A stretch of DNA of 64,000 nucleotides, from positions 3,348,001-3,412,000 of the forward strand of contig NZ_CP109013.1 in NCBI RefSeq assembly GCF_036226745.1. The letters are read 5' to 3'. Shown here in pieces: positions 29,120-37,982 of this stretch; the stretch's first letter is position 1, and each line of letters opens with the position of its first letter. The position numbers were made by a program, and so were the translations under genes. The stretch comes from Streptomyces sp. NBC_00683 (GTDB taxonomy: Bacteria > Actinomycetota > Actinomycetes > Streptomycetales > Streptomycetaceae). The notes under the pieces are model-generated. The model was not told the DNA's origin. It worked only from the letters and a program-made list of their open reading frames with translations, and searched no databases.

Positions 29120-30760
29120 GTGCAGCAGGACCTCATCACGCGGGCCAGGACCTGGCTCGCCGAGGACCCGGACCCCGAGACCCGCGCGGAGCTCGCCGGA
29201 CTCGTCGACGCCGGGGACCTCGCCGCCCTCGCCGACCGCTTCGCGGGCACCCTGCAGTTCGGCACGGCGGGCCTGCGCGGTGAGCTCGGCGCGGGCCCGA
29301 TGCGGATGAACCGGTCCGTCGTCATCCGCGCAGCCGCCGGCCTCGCCGCGTACCTGAGGGCGCAGGGGCAGGCCGGCGGACTCGTGGTCATCGGCTACGA
29401 CGCCCGCTACAAGTCGGCCGACTTCGCCCGCGACACCGCGGCCGTGATGACCGGGGCGGGCCTGCGCGCCGCCGTGCTCCCCCGCCCGCTGCCCACCCCC
29501 GTCCTCGCGTACGCCATAAGGCATCTGGGCGCCGTGGCGGGCGTGGAGGTCACCGCCAGCCACAATCCGCCGCGCGACAACGGCTACAAGGTCTACCTCG
29601 GCGACGGCTCGCAGATCGTGCCGCCGGCCGACGCGGAGATCGCCGCCGCGATCGCGGCGGTCGGCCCGCTGGAGACCGTGCCGCGCCCCGAGACCGGCTG
29701 GCAGACCCTCGGCGACGAGGTCCTGGACGCCTACCTCGCCCGTACGGACACCGTCCTCGGCCCCGGCTCCCCGCGTACGGCGCGCACCGTCTACACGGCC
29801 CTGCACGGCGTCGGCACCTCCGTCCTCACGGCCGCCTTCGCACGGGCCGGTTTCCCCGCGCCCGTGCTCGTCGCCGAGCAGGCCGAGCCCGACCCGGCGT
29901 TCCCCACCGTCGCCTTCCCCAATCCGGAAGAGCCCGGCGCCATGGATCTCGCCTTCGCGACCGCGCGCCGTACGGATCCGGACATCATCATCGCCAACGA
30001 CCCGGACGCCGACCGCTGCGCCGTCGCCGTGCCGGACGCGTCCACGGACGGCGGCTGGCGGATGCTGCGCGGCGACGAGGTGGGCGCGCTGCTGGCGGCA
30101 CACCTGGTGGACCGGGGCGCCACAGGCGTGTTCGCCGAGTCGATCGTGTCCTCGTCGCTGCTGGGCCGGATCGCCGAGAAGGCGGGTCTCGGCTACGAGG
30201 AGACGCTGACGGGCTTCAAGTGGATCGCCCGCGTCGAGGGTCTGCGCTACGGGTACGAGGAGGCGCTGGGCTACTGCGTGGACCCGGACGGGGTCCGCGA
30301 CAAGGACGGCATCACAGCCGCGCTGCTGATCGCCGAACTCGCCTCCGTACTGAAGGAGAAGGGCCGCACCCTCCTCGACCTGCTCGACGACCTCGCGCTC
30401 GCGCACGGCCTGCACGCCACGGACCAGCTGTCGGTCCGCGTCGAGGACCTGACGGTCATCGCCGACGCCATGCGCCGCCTGCGGGAGAACCCCCCGGCCG
30501 CGCTGGCCGGCCTTCCCGTCACCTCGGCCGAGGACCTGTCCCGGGGTTCGGAGCAGCTGCCGCCCACGGACGGTCTGCGCTACCACCTCACGGGCGCCCG
30601 GGTCATCGTCCGCCCGAGCGGCACCGAGCCGAAGCTCAAGTGCTACCTGGAGGTCGTGGTGCCGGTCGCCTCGGCGGACGAGCTGCCCGCGGCCCGGGAA
30701 CGGGCCACGGAACTGCTCGGCGGCATCAAGCGCGACCTGGCTGCCGCCGCCGGCATCTGA
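29120..30760 (+). CDS. pmmB: Phosphohexomutase/phosphopentomutase-type alpha-D-phosphosugar mutase
   Basis: A 546-aa enzyme that moves phosphate between C1 and C6 (or C5) of sugars. The phosphoserine loop is TASHNPPRDNGYK (Ser147), the metal loop DPDADRCA, the sugar loop GFKWI and the phosphate-binding loop RPSGTEPKLKCY. The length and the long N-terminal segment ending in FGTAGLRG match the PgcA/phosphopentomutase-like branch. Placed directly after deoD, its likely job is converting (deoxy)ribose-1-phosphate to the 5-phosphate used by DeoC, though it carries the mycobacterial name pmmB. GTG start at 29120 with AAAGGCGG upstream. Confidence 0.9.
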   Translation: MQQDLITRARTWLAEDPDPETRAELAGLVDAGDLAALADRFAGTLQFGTAGLRGELGAGPMRMNRSVVIRAAAGLAAYLRAQGQAGGLVVIGYDARYKSADFARDTAAVMTGAGLRAAVLPRPLPTPVLAYAIRHLGAVAGVEVTASHNPPRDNGYKVYLGDGSQIVPPADAEIAAAIAAVGPLETVPRPETGWQTLGDEVLDAYLARTDTVLGPGSPRTARTVYTALHGVGTSVLTAAFARAGFPAPVLVAEQAEPDPAFPTVAFPNPEEPGAMDLAFATARRTDPDIIIANDPDADRCAVAVPDASTDGGWRMLRGDEVGALLAAHLVDRGATGVFAESIVSSSLLGRIAEKAGLGYEETLTGFKWIARVEGLRYGYEEALGYCVDPDGVRDKDGITAALLIAELASVLKEKGRTLLDLLDDLALAHGLHATDQLSVRVEDLTVIADAMRRLRENPPAALAGLPVTSAEDLSRGSEQLPPTDGLRYHLTGARVIVRPSGTEPKLKCYLEVVVPVASADELPAARERATELLGGIKRDLAAAAGI

Positions 30761-30855
30761 GGGTCGAGGGCGGGGCCGGTGCGTCCGGGCATCGGCTCCG
30801 CGCGTCCCTCGCGTCCCTCACGTCAGGGAGACCTACGGCGTACACGTCCGGCGCC

Positions 30856-31494
30856 TCAGGCGATCGCGAGCAGCACCACGAGCAGCACCGCGCCGACGAC
30901 GGCCGGGGCGATCACCTCGTACGCCCAGCGCACCGACGCCGTGGTCACGGCCTCCTCGTCGCGCCTGCCCGCCCGCTCGGCCAGCTCCCTCAGGTCCCGC
31001 ACGGACTGGTCGGCGGCGGCGGCGCGGGCCTGCATGTCGCGGACGTCGGCGTGCACGGAGGTCCGGCCGTACGGGTCGTCGTGCGCCTCCCGGGTCGCCT
31101 TCCGCGCCGCACGCTTGCGCTCGCGCAGCGATACGGGCACCGCCCACAGCTGGTACTTCCTGCCGTCCTGGGTGAACAGTTCGCTGGAGTACGAGGCCCG
31201 GACGTCGGAGACATCGGTCCAGGGCAGCACGATCGTCCGGAACGGGTTGCGGATGCGGATCCGCTCCTCGTCGGCGAACACCGCCGGCCGCAGGGTGAAC
31301 GCCACGATCAGCGGAATCAGGGTCAGCAGCGCGGCCAGCGCCTGCCACGGCACCCATCCGTGGCCCCGGACCACCGCGTCGCCGCCGATCCAGCCGACCA
31401 GCAGGATCAGCAAGGCGCCGCTGACCAGCCCGGCAACCGACCGGAAGGTCCGGTCGGCGTAGGCGGGCTCGGCGGGAGGTGTGGGGCTCGTCAT
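30856..31494 (-). CDS. PH-domain membrane protein
   Basis: A 212-aa protein with two N-terminal membrane helices (about 20-38 and 48-66), a bacterial PH-like domain (about 70-115, including RIRIRNPFRTIVLPWTDVSDVRA) that then runs into a charged cytoplasmic coil, and a C-terminal helix (about 188-210). Similar proteins are frequent in actinobacteria and have no assigned function. It sits opposite the deoC operon, sharing the intergenic region that holds the deoC operator. Confidence 0.75.
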   Translation of the reverse strand: MTSPTPPAEPAYADRTFRSVAGLVSGALLILLVGWIGGDAVVRGHGWVPWQALAALLTLIPLIVAFTLRPAVFADEERIRIRNPFRTIVLPWTDVSDVRASYSSELFTQDGRKYQLWAVPVSLRERKRAARKATREAHDDPYGRTSVHADVRDMQARAAAADQSVRDLRELAERAGRRDEEAVTTASVRWAYEVIAPAVVGAVLLVVLLAIA

Positions 31495-31599
31495 GGTCCC
31501 GATTCTGCCTGACGGGCGCGGGCGGTGGCGGGGGGCCCGTCCGGCGGCCCCGTCCGGCCTGCGGGAGACGCGGAAACGGGGAGGGCCCTGTACAGGTCG

Positions 31600-31611
31600 C
31601 TACGCGCGTAG
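31600..31611 (+). promoter_or_regulatory. Nucleoside-regulon operator, deoC copy
   Basis: CTACGCGCGTAG, perfect, abutting or overlapping the -10 (TAGATA at 31609 or TATGCT at 31613) of the deoC-aldehyde dehydrogenase operon, about 20 bp before the start codon. Confidence 0.75.
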
Positions 31612-31630
31612 ATATGCTCATGTGGTGACC

Positions 31631-32578
31631 ATGCCCACCACTGCACCTGCATTCGCCGACGCGACGGCGTCCGACAGTGCGCTGCGCCGCTTCCTGCACG
31701 GGCTGCCCGGCGTCGACACCGTCGGCCTCGAAGCGCGCGCCGCCTCTCTCGGTACCCGATCGATCAAGACGACTGCCAAGGCGTACGCCATCGATCTCGC
31801 CATTTCGATGATCGACCTGACGACGCTGGAAGGCGCGGACACCCCGGGCAAGGTCCGGGCTCTCGCCGCCAAGGCCGTCAACCCCGACCCCACCGACCGC
31901 ACGACCCCGCGCACCGCCGCGGTCTGCGTCTACCCCGACATGGCGGCGACCGCCGCCGCAGCACTGGCCGGCTCCGGAGTGAAGGTGGCGTCCGTCGCGA
32001 CGGCCTTCCCCGCCGGGCGCGCCGCGCTGGACGTCAAGCTCGCGGACGTCCGCGACGCCGTGGCGGCAGGGGCCGACGAGATCGACATGGTGATCGACCG
32101 CGGTGCCTTCCTCTCCGGCCGTTACCTGAAGGTGTACGAGGAGATCCTCGCCGTGAGGGCCGAGTGCGGCTCGGCCCGGCTGAAGGTGATCTTCGAGACC
32201 GGCGAGCTGTCCACGTACGACAACATCCGGCGGGCCTCGTGGCTCGGGATGCTGGCGGGCGCGGACTTCATCAAGACCTCGACCGGCAAGGTCGGGACCA
32301 ACGCCACACCGGCGAACACGCTGCTGATGCTGGAGGCCGTGCGCGACTTCCGGGAGCAGACCGGAGTGCAGATCGGTGTGAAGCCCGCGGGCGGCATCCG
32401 CACGTCCAAGGACGCGATCAAGTTCCTGGTCCTGGTGAACGAGACCGCGGGCGAGGACTGGCTGGACAACCACTGGTTCCGCTTCGGCGCCTCCAGCCTG
32501 CTGAACGACCTGCTGATGCAGCGCCAGAAGCTCAGCACCGGCCGTTACTCCGGCCCCGATTACGTGACGGTGGACTGA
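31631..32578 (+). CDS. deoC: Deoxyribose-phosphate aldolase
   Basis: Cleaves 2-deoxyribose-5-phosphate to glyceraldehyde-3-phosphate and acetaldehyde. 315 aa from the ATG at 31631; in-frame GTGs at 31622 and 31625 fall six to eight bases after possible -10 hexamers, so a leaderless start two or three codons earlier is likely. Schiff-base Lys215 is in FIKTSTGK; the second lysine (Lys251) is in GVKPAGGIRT; the Asp of EIDMVID is present. About 90 residues longer than E. coli DeoC, as in the eukaryote-like/actinobacterial long form. First gene of an operon with two aldehyde dehydrogenases, which would remove the acetaldehyde formed. Confidence 0.94.
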   Translation: MPTTAPAFADATASDSALRRFLHGLPGVDTVGLEARAASLGTRSIKTTAKAYAIDLAISMIDLTTLEGADTPGKVRALAAKAVNPDPTDRTTPRTAAVCVYPDMAATAAAALAGSGVKVASVATAFPAGRAALDVKLADVRDAVAAGADEIDMVIDRGAFLSGRYLKVYEEILAVRAECGSARLKVIFETGELSTYDNIRRASWLGMLAGADFIKTSTGKVGTNATPANTLLMLEAVRDFREQTGVQIGVKPAGGIRTSKDAIKFLVLVNETAGEDWLDNHWFRFGASSLLNDLLMQRQKLSTGRYSGPDYVTVD

Positions 32579-32583
32579 TCCCC

Positions 32584-34020
32584 ATGGCATCTGCATTCGA
32601 TTACGCACCGGCTCCGGAGTCCCGCTCCGTCGTCGACATCGCCCCCTCGTACGGCCTGTTCATCGACGGCGAGTTCACCGAGGCCGCCGACGGCAAGGTC
32701 TTCAAGACGGTCAGCCCGTCGTCCGAGGAGGTGCTCTCCGAGGTCGCCCGCGCCGGCGCCGAGGACGTGGACCGGGCCGTGAAGGCCGCCCGCAGGGCGT
32801 TCGAGAAGTGGTCGGCGCTGCCCGGCTCCGAGCGCGCCAAGTACCTGTTCCGGATCGCCAGGATCATCCAGGAGCGCTCCCGCGAACTGGCCGTCCTGGA
32901 GACCCTGGACAACGGCAAGCCGATCAAGGAGACCCGCGACGCGGACCTCCCGCTGGTCGCCGCGCACTTCTTCTACTACGCGGGCTGGGCCGACAAGCTC
33001 GACCACGCCGGGTACGGGGCCGACCCGCGCCCGCTCGGTGTGGCCGGACAGATCATCCCGTGGAACTTCCCGCTCCTGATGCTCGCGTGGAAGATCGCCC
33101 CGGCGCTCGCCACCGGCAACACGGTCGTGCTGAAGCCCGCCGAGACGACCCCGCTCTCCGCGCTCTTCTTCGCCGACATCTGCCGTCAGGCGGGCCTGCC
33201 CAAGGGTGTCGTCAACATCCTGACGGGATACGGGGACGCGGGTTCGGCCCTCGTCGAGCACCCCGACGTCAACAAGGTCGCCTTCACGGGATCGACCGCG
33301 GTCGGCAAGGCCATCGCCCGCCAGATCGCCGGCACGGGCAAGAAGGCCACGCTGGAACTGGGCGGCAAGGGCGCCAACATCGTCTTCGACGACGCGCCCG
33401 TCGACCAGGCCGTCGAGGGCATCGTCAACGGGATCTTCTTCAACCAGGGCCAGGTCTGCTGCGCGGGCTCGCGGCTCCTCGTACAGGAGTCCGTCCAGGA
33501 CGAGGTGCTGCACTCCCTCAAGCGCCGTCTGTCCACGCTCCGCCTCGGCGACCCGCTGGACAAGAACACCGACATCGGCGCGATCAACTCCGAGGAGCAG
33601 CTCTCCCGGATCACCGCGCTCGTCGAGACGGGCGAGGCGGAGGGCGCCGAGCGCTGGTCCGCCCCGTGCGAACTGCCGTCCTCCGGCTACTGGTTCGCGC
33701 CGACCCTGTTCACCGGCGTCACGCAGGCGCACCGGGTGGCCCGCGACGAGATCTTCGGTCCGGTGCTGTCGGTGCTCTCCTTCCGTACGCCGGACGAGGC
33801 CGTCGCCAAGGCCAACAACAGCCAGTACGGCCTCTCGGCGGGCATCTGGACGGAGAAGGGCTCCCGCATCCTCGCGGTGGCGAACAAGCTCCGTGCGGGC
33901 GTCGTCTGGGCCAACACGTTCAACAAGTTCGACCCGACCTCGCCGTTCGGCGGATACAAGGAGTCGGGCTTCGGCCGCGAAGGCGGCCGCCACGGTCTGG
34001 AGGCCTACCTCGATGTCTGA
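32584..34020 (+). CDS. Aldehyde dehydrogenase (full length, catalytic)
   Basis: A 478-aa NAD(P)-dependent aldehyde dehydrogenase. N-terminal cofactor domain with [19 protein letters not shown] and FTGSTAVGK; catalytic Glu in LELGGKGAN; nucleophilic Cys in [13 protein letters not shown]-terminal [13 protein letters not shown]. Its gene begins 5 bp after the deoC stop codon, so the natural reading is oxidation of acetaldehyde released by DeoC. It overlaps the next, shorter paralogue by eight bases, so translation of the two is coupled. Confidence 0.92.
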   Translation: MASAFDYAPAPESRSVVDIAPSYGLFIDGEFTEAADGKVFKTVSPSSEEVLSEVARAGAEDVDRAVKAARRAFEKWSALPGSERAKYLFRIARIIQERSRELAVLETLDNGKPIKETRDADLPLVAAHFFYYAGWADKLDHAGYGADPRPLGVAGQIIPWNFPLLMLAWKIAPALATGNTVVLKPAETTPLSALFFADICRQAGLPKGVVNILTGYGDAGSALVEHPDVNKVAFTGSTAVGKAIARQIAGTGKKATLELGGKGANIVFDDAPVDQAVEGIVNGIFFNQGQVCCAGSRLLVQESVQDEVLHSLKRRLSTLRLGDPLDKNTDIGAINSEEQLSRITALVETGEAEGAERWSAPCELPSSGYWFAPTLFTGVTQAHRVARDEIFGPVLSVLSFRTPDEAVAKANNSQYGLSAGIWTEKGSRILAVANKLRAGVVWANTFNKFDPTSPFGGYKESGFGREGGRHGLEAYLDV

Positions 34021-34915
34021 CGGACGACTGAGCGTCTTCAAGACCTACAAGCTGTACGTCGGGGGCAAGTTCCCCCGCTCCGAGAGCGGCCGGGTGTACG
34101 AGGTGACGGACTCCAAGGGCAGGTGGCTGGCGAACGCCCCGCAGTCCTCCCGCAAGGACGCGCGCGACGCCGTCGTGGCCGCGCGCAAGGCGTTCGGCGG
34201 CTGGTCGGGAGCGACCGCGTACAACCGCGGCCAGGTCCTCTACCGCGTCGCGGAGATGCTGGAGGGCCGCCGGGAGCAGTTCGTACGGGAGGTGGCGGAC
34301 GCCGAGGGACTGTCGAAGTCCAAGGCGGCGGCCGTCGTCGACGCGGCGATCGACCGCTGGGTCTGGTACGCGGGCTGGACCGACAAGATCGGCCAGATCG
34401 TGGGCGGGGCGAACCCGGTCGCGGGGCCGTACTTCAACCTGTCCACCCCGGAGCCGACCGGTGTCGTCACGGTCCTGGCCCCGCAGGAGTCGTCGTTCCT
34501 GGGCCTGATCTCGGTGATCGCACCGGTGATCGCCACCGGTAACACGGCGGTCGTCATCGCCTCGGCCGACGCCCCGCTGCCCGCGCTCTCGCTGGGCGAG
34601 GTGCTGGCCACCTCGGACCTGCCGGGTGGTGTGGTGAACATCCTGTCGGGGAAGACCGCGGAGCTCGCCGCTCCGCTGGCGTCCCACCAGGACGTCAACG
34701 CGATCGATCTCACGGGTGCGGTCGCGGGCAGCGAGCTCGCGAAGGACCTGGAGATCGCGGCGGCGGACAACGTGAAGCGGGTTCTTCGTCCACAGGCTGT
34801 GGACAGCGCGGACTGGACCGCCGATCCGGGCACGCGCCGCCTGACGGCCTTCCTGGAGACCAAGACGGTCTGGCACCCGACGGGCGCCCTGGGAGCCTCC
34901 GGCTCCTCGTACTGA
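34013..34915 (+). CDS. Short aldehyde-dehydrogenase-like protein lacking the catalytic domain
   Basis: A 300-aa paralogue beginning inside the last codons of the full-length enzyme (ATGTCTGA overlap). It keeps an aldehyde-dehydrogenase-like N-terminal/cofactor region (TPEPTGVVTVLAPQESSFLGLISVIAPVIATGN, LPGGVVNILSG) but the fold stops after about residue 250. There is no Glu-containing ELGG block, no nucleophilic Cys and no PFGG tail. The end is clean, with a normal stop codon and good codon use, so it looks like a maintained short protein rather than recent decay. It may be a structural or regulatory partner of the upstream enzyme; the role is unknown. Confidence 0.85.
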   Translation: MSDGRLSVFKTYKLYVGGKFPRSESGRVYEVTDSKGRWLANAPQSSRKDARDAVVAARKAFGGWSGATAYNRGQVLYRVAEMLEGRREQFVREVADAEGLSKSKAAAVVDAAIDRWVWYAGWTDKIGQIVGGANPVAGPYFNLSTPEPTGVVTVLAPQESSFLGLISVIAPVIATGNTAVVIASADAPLPALSLGEVLATSDLPGGVVNILSGKTAELAAPLASHQDVNAIDLTGAVAGSELAKDLEIAAADNVKRVLRPQAVDSADWTADPGTRRLTAFLETKTVWHPTGALGASGSSY

Positions 34916-34935
34916 CGCTCAAAGGCCCTCTGGGC

Positions 34936-34971
34936 GCACGCAGGGCCGCTCCCCGGGGCGGCCCTGCGTGC
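34936..34971. terminator. Bidirectional terminator after the deoC operon
   Basis: A 14-bp perfect stem (34936-34949 with 34958-34971) and 8-base loop, between the convergent short aldehyde dehydrogenase gene and the small secreted protein gene. Confidence 0.85.
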
Positions 34972-34990
34972 TGTGCGCACCGTGCGCGCG

Positions 34991-35407
34991 TCAGCCGGTG
35001 ATCAGGCCGGTCACCTGTCCCACCACGGGCAGGTCGCCGAGCGCCGCGCCACTGGTCAGCGGGTCGGTCACGATGGCCGTCGTCACCGGCTTGAAGTCGG
35101 CGATCTGGGTACCCACGGCGTTGTCCAGCGGGTCCACCCCCGTCCCGGCCAGCGGGTCGAGCTGCAGATCGGTGACGGGGGCGACGGCACCGGCGAGCCC
35201 GTAGCCGAGCGCGCTGGTCAGGGCGGGCGCCGCCGCGTCGCTGACCGCCCCGAGGGTGCTGTCCGCGCCGGTGGCCGGAGCGGCGGGCAGCGGTGCCGCC
35301 TGGGCCGCCGCACCTCCCGCACCGAGCGCCGCGCCCAGCGCGGTGAGGGTCAGGCCGGCGCGCAGCAGGGCGCGGCGCCGGGGCTTGGAGAGTGCATGAC
35401 GTGCCAT
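34991..35407 (-). CDS. Small secreted protein of unknown function
   Basis: A 138-aa protein from an ATG at 35407 with AGGTGGG nine bases upstream. Residues 1-37 are a signal peptide (MARHALSKPRRRALLRAG, hydrophobic core, cleavage after AQA). The mature part is low-complexity, rich in Ala, Gly, Leu, Pro and Asp-Pro-Leu motifs (DPLAGTGVDPLDN, DPLTSG), and without cysteines. Similar in style to the 102-aa secreted protein at 41210. No enzymatic motif; possibly a cell-surface or spore-associated protein. Confidence 0.7.
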   Translation of the reverse strand: MARHALSKPRRRALLRAGLTLTALGAALGAGGAAAQAAPLPAAPATGADSTLGAVSDAAAPALTSALGYGLAGAVAPVTDLQLDPLAGTGVDPLDNAVGTQIADFKPVTTAIVTDPLTSGAALGDLPVVGQVTGLITG

Positions 35408-35536
35408 GTTTTCCCACCTGATCGAGGCTGTTTGAGTAATCATCCGTGCGCGCAGAGTAGTTGAGGTGTGATGCTCGATACCAACAGGACCTCCCGGGGA
35501 TCCCCTGCGCGGGTCAATGCCTCACACTTCTGTTCT

Positions 35537-36193
35537 GTGAGTTCCCAACCGATCCCCACTCGAGTCGTGCTGCTCGCCGGTCCCTCCGGCTCCGGCAAGT
35601 CCTCCCTCGCCGCCCGCACCGGTCTTCCGGTCCTGCGGCTGGACGACTTCTACAAGGAGGGCAACGACCCGACGCTGCCTCTGGTCACCGGCAGCACGGA
35701 CATCGACTGGGACTCGGCGCGGTCCTGGGACGCGGACGGGGCGGTCGCCGCCATCGCCGAGCTGTGCCGCACCGGGCGTACGAACGTCCCGGTGTACGAC
35801 ATCGCCACGAGCTCCCGGGTCGACCGTGAGGCGCTCGACATAGAGCGCACGCCCCTGTTCGTCGCCGAGGGCATCTTCGCCGCGGACATCGTGGAGCGCT
35901 GCCAGGAACTGGGGCTGCTCGCGGACGCGCTGTGCCTGCGCGGGCGCCCGTCGACGACGTTCCGGCGGCGGCTGCTGCGGGATCTGCGCGAGGGCCGGAA
36001 GTCGGTTCCGTTCCTGCTGCGCCGCGGCTGGCGCCTGATGCGGGCCGAGCGGCGCATCGTGGCCCGCCAGACCGCGCTGGGCGCGTACCCGTGCGGCAAG
36101 GCCGAGGCCCTGGGCCGCCTGGCCGCGGCCGCGGCGGGCCGCTGCCGCCGGACGACGGCGGCGGCAGCCTCACCGGCCCCGCCCGCGCCCTGA
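35537..36193 (+). CDS. Uridine kinase-like P-loop kinase
   Basis: Phosphorylates uridine/cytidine (by family) using ATP or GTP, fitting the salvage genes around it. About 218 aa from the GTG at 35537; the in-frame ATG at 35471 is an alternative start. P-loop GPSGSGKSS near the N-terminus, then LPVLRLDDFYKEGND, which matches the uridine kinase LSxDDFYK motif, and the later VAEGIFAADIV. The C-terminus is an Ala/Arg-rich tail. No CTACGCGCGTAG site precedes it, so it may not belong to the catabolic regulon. Confidence 0.82.
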   Translation: MSSQPIPTRVVLLAGPSGSGKSSLAARTGLPVLRLDDFYKEGNDPTLPLVTGSTDIDWDSARSWDADGAVAAIAELCRTGRTNVPVYDIATSSRVDREALDIERTPLFVAEGIFAADIVERCQELGLLADALCLRGRPSTTFRRRLLRDLREGRKSVPFLLRRGWRLMRAERRIVARQTALGAYPCGKAEALGRLAAAAAGRCRRTTAAAASPAPPAP

Positions 36194-36324
36194 CACTCGG
36201 ACCGCAACGCACGACGCAGCGGGGCCGGACAGGACCCCCCGGCCCGTCCGACCCCGCCACGCACTTCCCCCGTACCGCCGCTTCCCCCGAAGCCGCGGCC
36301 CGTTCCCCCGTTCCCCCCTGCGCC

Positions 36325-37101
36325 TCAGGCCACCAGCTCGCCGAAGGACTCCTCCTCGTCACGGCCGAAGCTGAGGACCTCGTCCTCGCGCAGCCGGCGG
36401 AGCGACCGCCAGATGCTCGACTTCACCGTGCCGACACTGATGTCGAGGATGGACGCGATCTCCGGGTCCGTGCGGCCCTCGTAGTAGCGGAGGACCAGCA
36501 TCGTGCGCTGGAGTTCCGGCAGCCGCGCGAGGGCCTGCCAGAGCACCGCGCGCAGCTCCGTGCCGCGCATCGCGTCCGTGTCGCCCACCGTCTCCGGCAG
36601 CTCCTCGGTCGGGTACTCGTTGAGCTTGCGCCTGCGCCAGGCGCTGATGTGCAGATTGGTCATGGTGCGGCGGAGGTATCCGCCGACCGCCGCCTTGTCA
36701 CTGATCCTGTCCCACGCCCGGTACGTCGAGAAGAGGGCGCTCTGCAGCAGGTCCTCGGCCTCGAACCGGTCGCCGGTCAGGTGATAGGCGGTCGCGTACA
36801 GGGAGGCGCGGCGCTCCTGGACGTAGGCCGTGAACGCCGCTTCGGCGTCCTCGGTCCGCTCCAGGGGCTTCCGCTCCCCCGTGACCTCCCCGTACGCGGT
36901 TTCCCCGTTGGCCCCGTTTCCCCCGTGGCCCCCGTTTCCCCCCGTGGGCGCGTCAACCATCGTCAGATACGACGAGTGCTGACGCCCGGCGCCGCGGAAG
37001 CACCCCCGCCCTCCCCCGGCGCCGGACTTCTCCGGGCTCCGGCCGACGTCGTGGAGACGCGTGACAACTGCGCTTGAGGTGGTGCTGTGCAGTGCGTTCA
37101 T
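36325..37101 (-). CDS. sigQ: ECF sigma factor SigQ
   Basis: A 258-aa ECF-type sigma factor, divergent from afsQ1-afsQ2. Sigma region 2 (about 110-175) has FEAEDLLQSALFSTYRAWDRI; region 4 (about 195-245) has LPELQRTMLVLRYYEGRTDPEIASILDISVGTVKSSIWR. The N-terminal 80 residues form a Gly/Asn-rich extension (GGNGGHGGNGANGE). In S. coelicolor SigQ is tied to the AfsQ1/Q2 system and antibiotic regulation, and the position here is the same. The start (MNALHSTT) has a GGGGGG...GAG purine run upstream; the ATG at 36960 is a shorter option. A GTCAC-n6-GTCAC box lies 84 bp upstream. Confidence 0.92.
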   Translation of the reverse strand: MNALHSTTSSAVVTRLHDVGRSPEKSGAGGGRGCFRGAGRQHSSYLTMVDAPTGGNGGHGGNGANGETAYGEVTGERKPLERTEDAEAAFTAYVQERRASLYATAYHLTGDRFEAEDLLQSALFSTYRAWDRISDKAAVGGYLRRTMTNLHISAWRRRKLNEYPTEELPETVGDTDAMRGTELRAVLWQALARLPELQRTMLVLRYYEGRTDPEIASILDISVGTVKSSIWRSLRRLREDEVLSFGRDEEESFGELVA

Positions 37102-37184
37102 CTCGCGCCCCCCGTCGGTGGAGTCCGTTCGTTCCCTGTGCCAATGAGCTTGCCGGGGCAGTTTCATGGCGCTGTCCCCCGACT

Positions 37185-37200
37185 GTCACAGGCCTGTCAC
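37185..37200. promoter_or_regulatory. AfsQ1-type binding box
   Basis: GTCAC (37185-37189), six bases, GTCAC (37196-37200). This fits the published AfsQ1 consensus GTnAC-n6-GTnAC exactly and lies between the divergent sigQ and afsQ1 genes, where autoregulation and sigQ control are expected. Confidence 0.75.
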
Positions 37201-37304
37201 AGGGCATGTTGACCGCGCCACGGGGGCGTCGGAGTGCATGGGGAGACAGATCCAGTAGGGGGGTTTGTCGAACTGTGGCACCACCATGGGCCAGAATGAC
37301 CTCC

Positions 37305-37982
37305 GTGCCTTTCCTGTTGCTGATCGAGGACGACGACGCCATCCGCACGGCCCTCGAACTCTCGTTGTCACGCCAGGGCCACCGTGTGGCCACCGCGGCG
37401 ACGGGAGAGGACGGCCTGGACCTGCTCAGGGAGCAGCGGCCGGACCTGGTTGTGCTGGACGTGATGCTGCCCGGGATCGACGGTTTCGAGGTGTGCCGGC
37501 GCATCCGGCGGACCGACCAGCTGCCGATCATTCTGCTGACCGCGCGCAGCGACGACATCGACGTCGTGGTGGGACTGGAGTCCGGCGCGGACGACTACGT
37601 GGTGAAACCCGTACAGGGCCGGGTGCTCGACGCCCGTATCCGTGCGGTGCTGCGGCGTGGTGAACGCGAGTCCACCGACTCGGCGACCTTCGGGAGCGTC
37701 GTCATCGACCGCTCGGCGATGACCGTCACCAAGAACGGGGAGGACCTGCAGCTCACGCCGACCGAGCTGCGGCTCCTGCTCGAACTGAGCCGCAGGCCCG
37801 GTCAGGCCCTGTCTCGGCAGCAGTTGCTGCGCCTGGTGTGGGAGCACGACTACCTCGGTGACTCGCGGCTCGTGGACGCCTGCGTACAGCGGCTGCGCGC
37901 GAAGGTGGAGGACGTGCCGTCCTCGCCGACCCTGATCCGGACCGTGCGCGGCGTGGGCTACCGGCTGGACTCGCCTCAGTGA
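37305..37982 (+). CDS. afsQ1: AfsQ1 response regulator (OmpR/PhoB family)
   Basis: A 225-aa regulator. Receiver domain 1-115 with acidic pocket EDDD (8-11), phosphorylated Asp52 in VVLDVMLPG, Thr/Ser switch in ILLTARS and Lys in YVVKPV. C-terminal winged helix (130-225) with ELRLLLELSRRPGQALSRQQLLRLVWEHDYLGDSRLVDACVQRLRAK. The GTG at 37305 gives the 225-residue length remembered for the S. coelicolor protein; the in-frame ATG at 37296 is an alternative. It controls secondary metabolism and nitrogen-related genes there. Its stop overlaps the afsQ2 start (GTGA), coupling translation. Confidence 0.95.
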   Translation: MPFLLLIEDDDAIRTALELSLSRQGHRVATAATGEDGLDLLREQRPDLVVLDVMLPGIDGFEVCRRIRRTDQLPIILLTARSDDIDVVVGLESGADDYVVKPVQGRVLDARIRAVLRRGERESTDSATFGSVVIDRSAMTVTKNGEDLQLTPTELRLLLELSRRPGQALSRQQLLRLVWEHDYLGDSRLVDACVQRLRAKVEDVPSSPTLIRTVRGVGYRLDSPQ

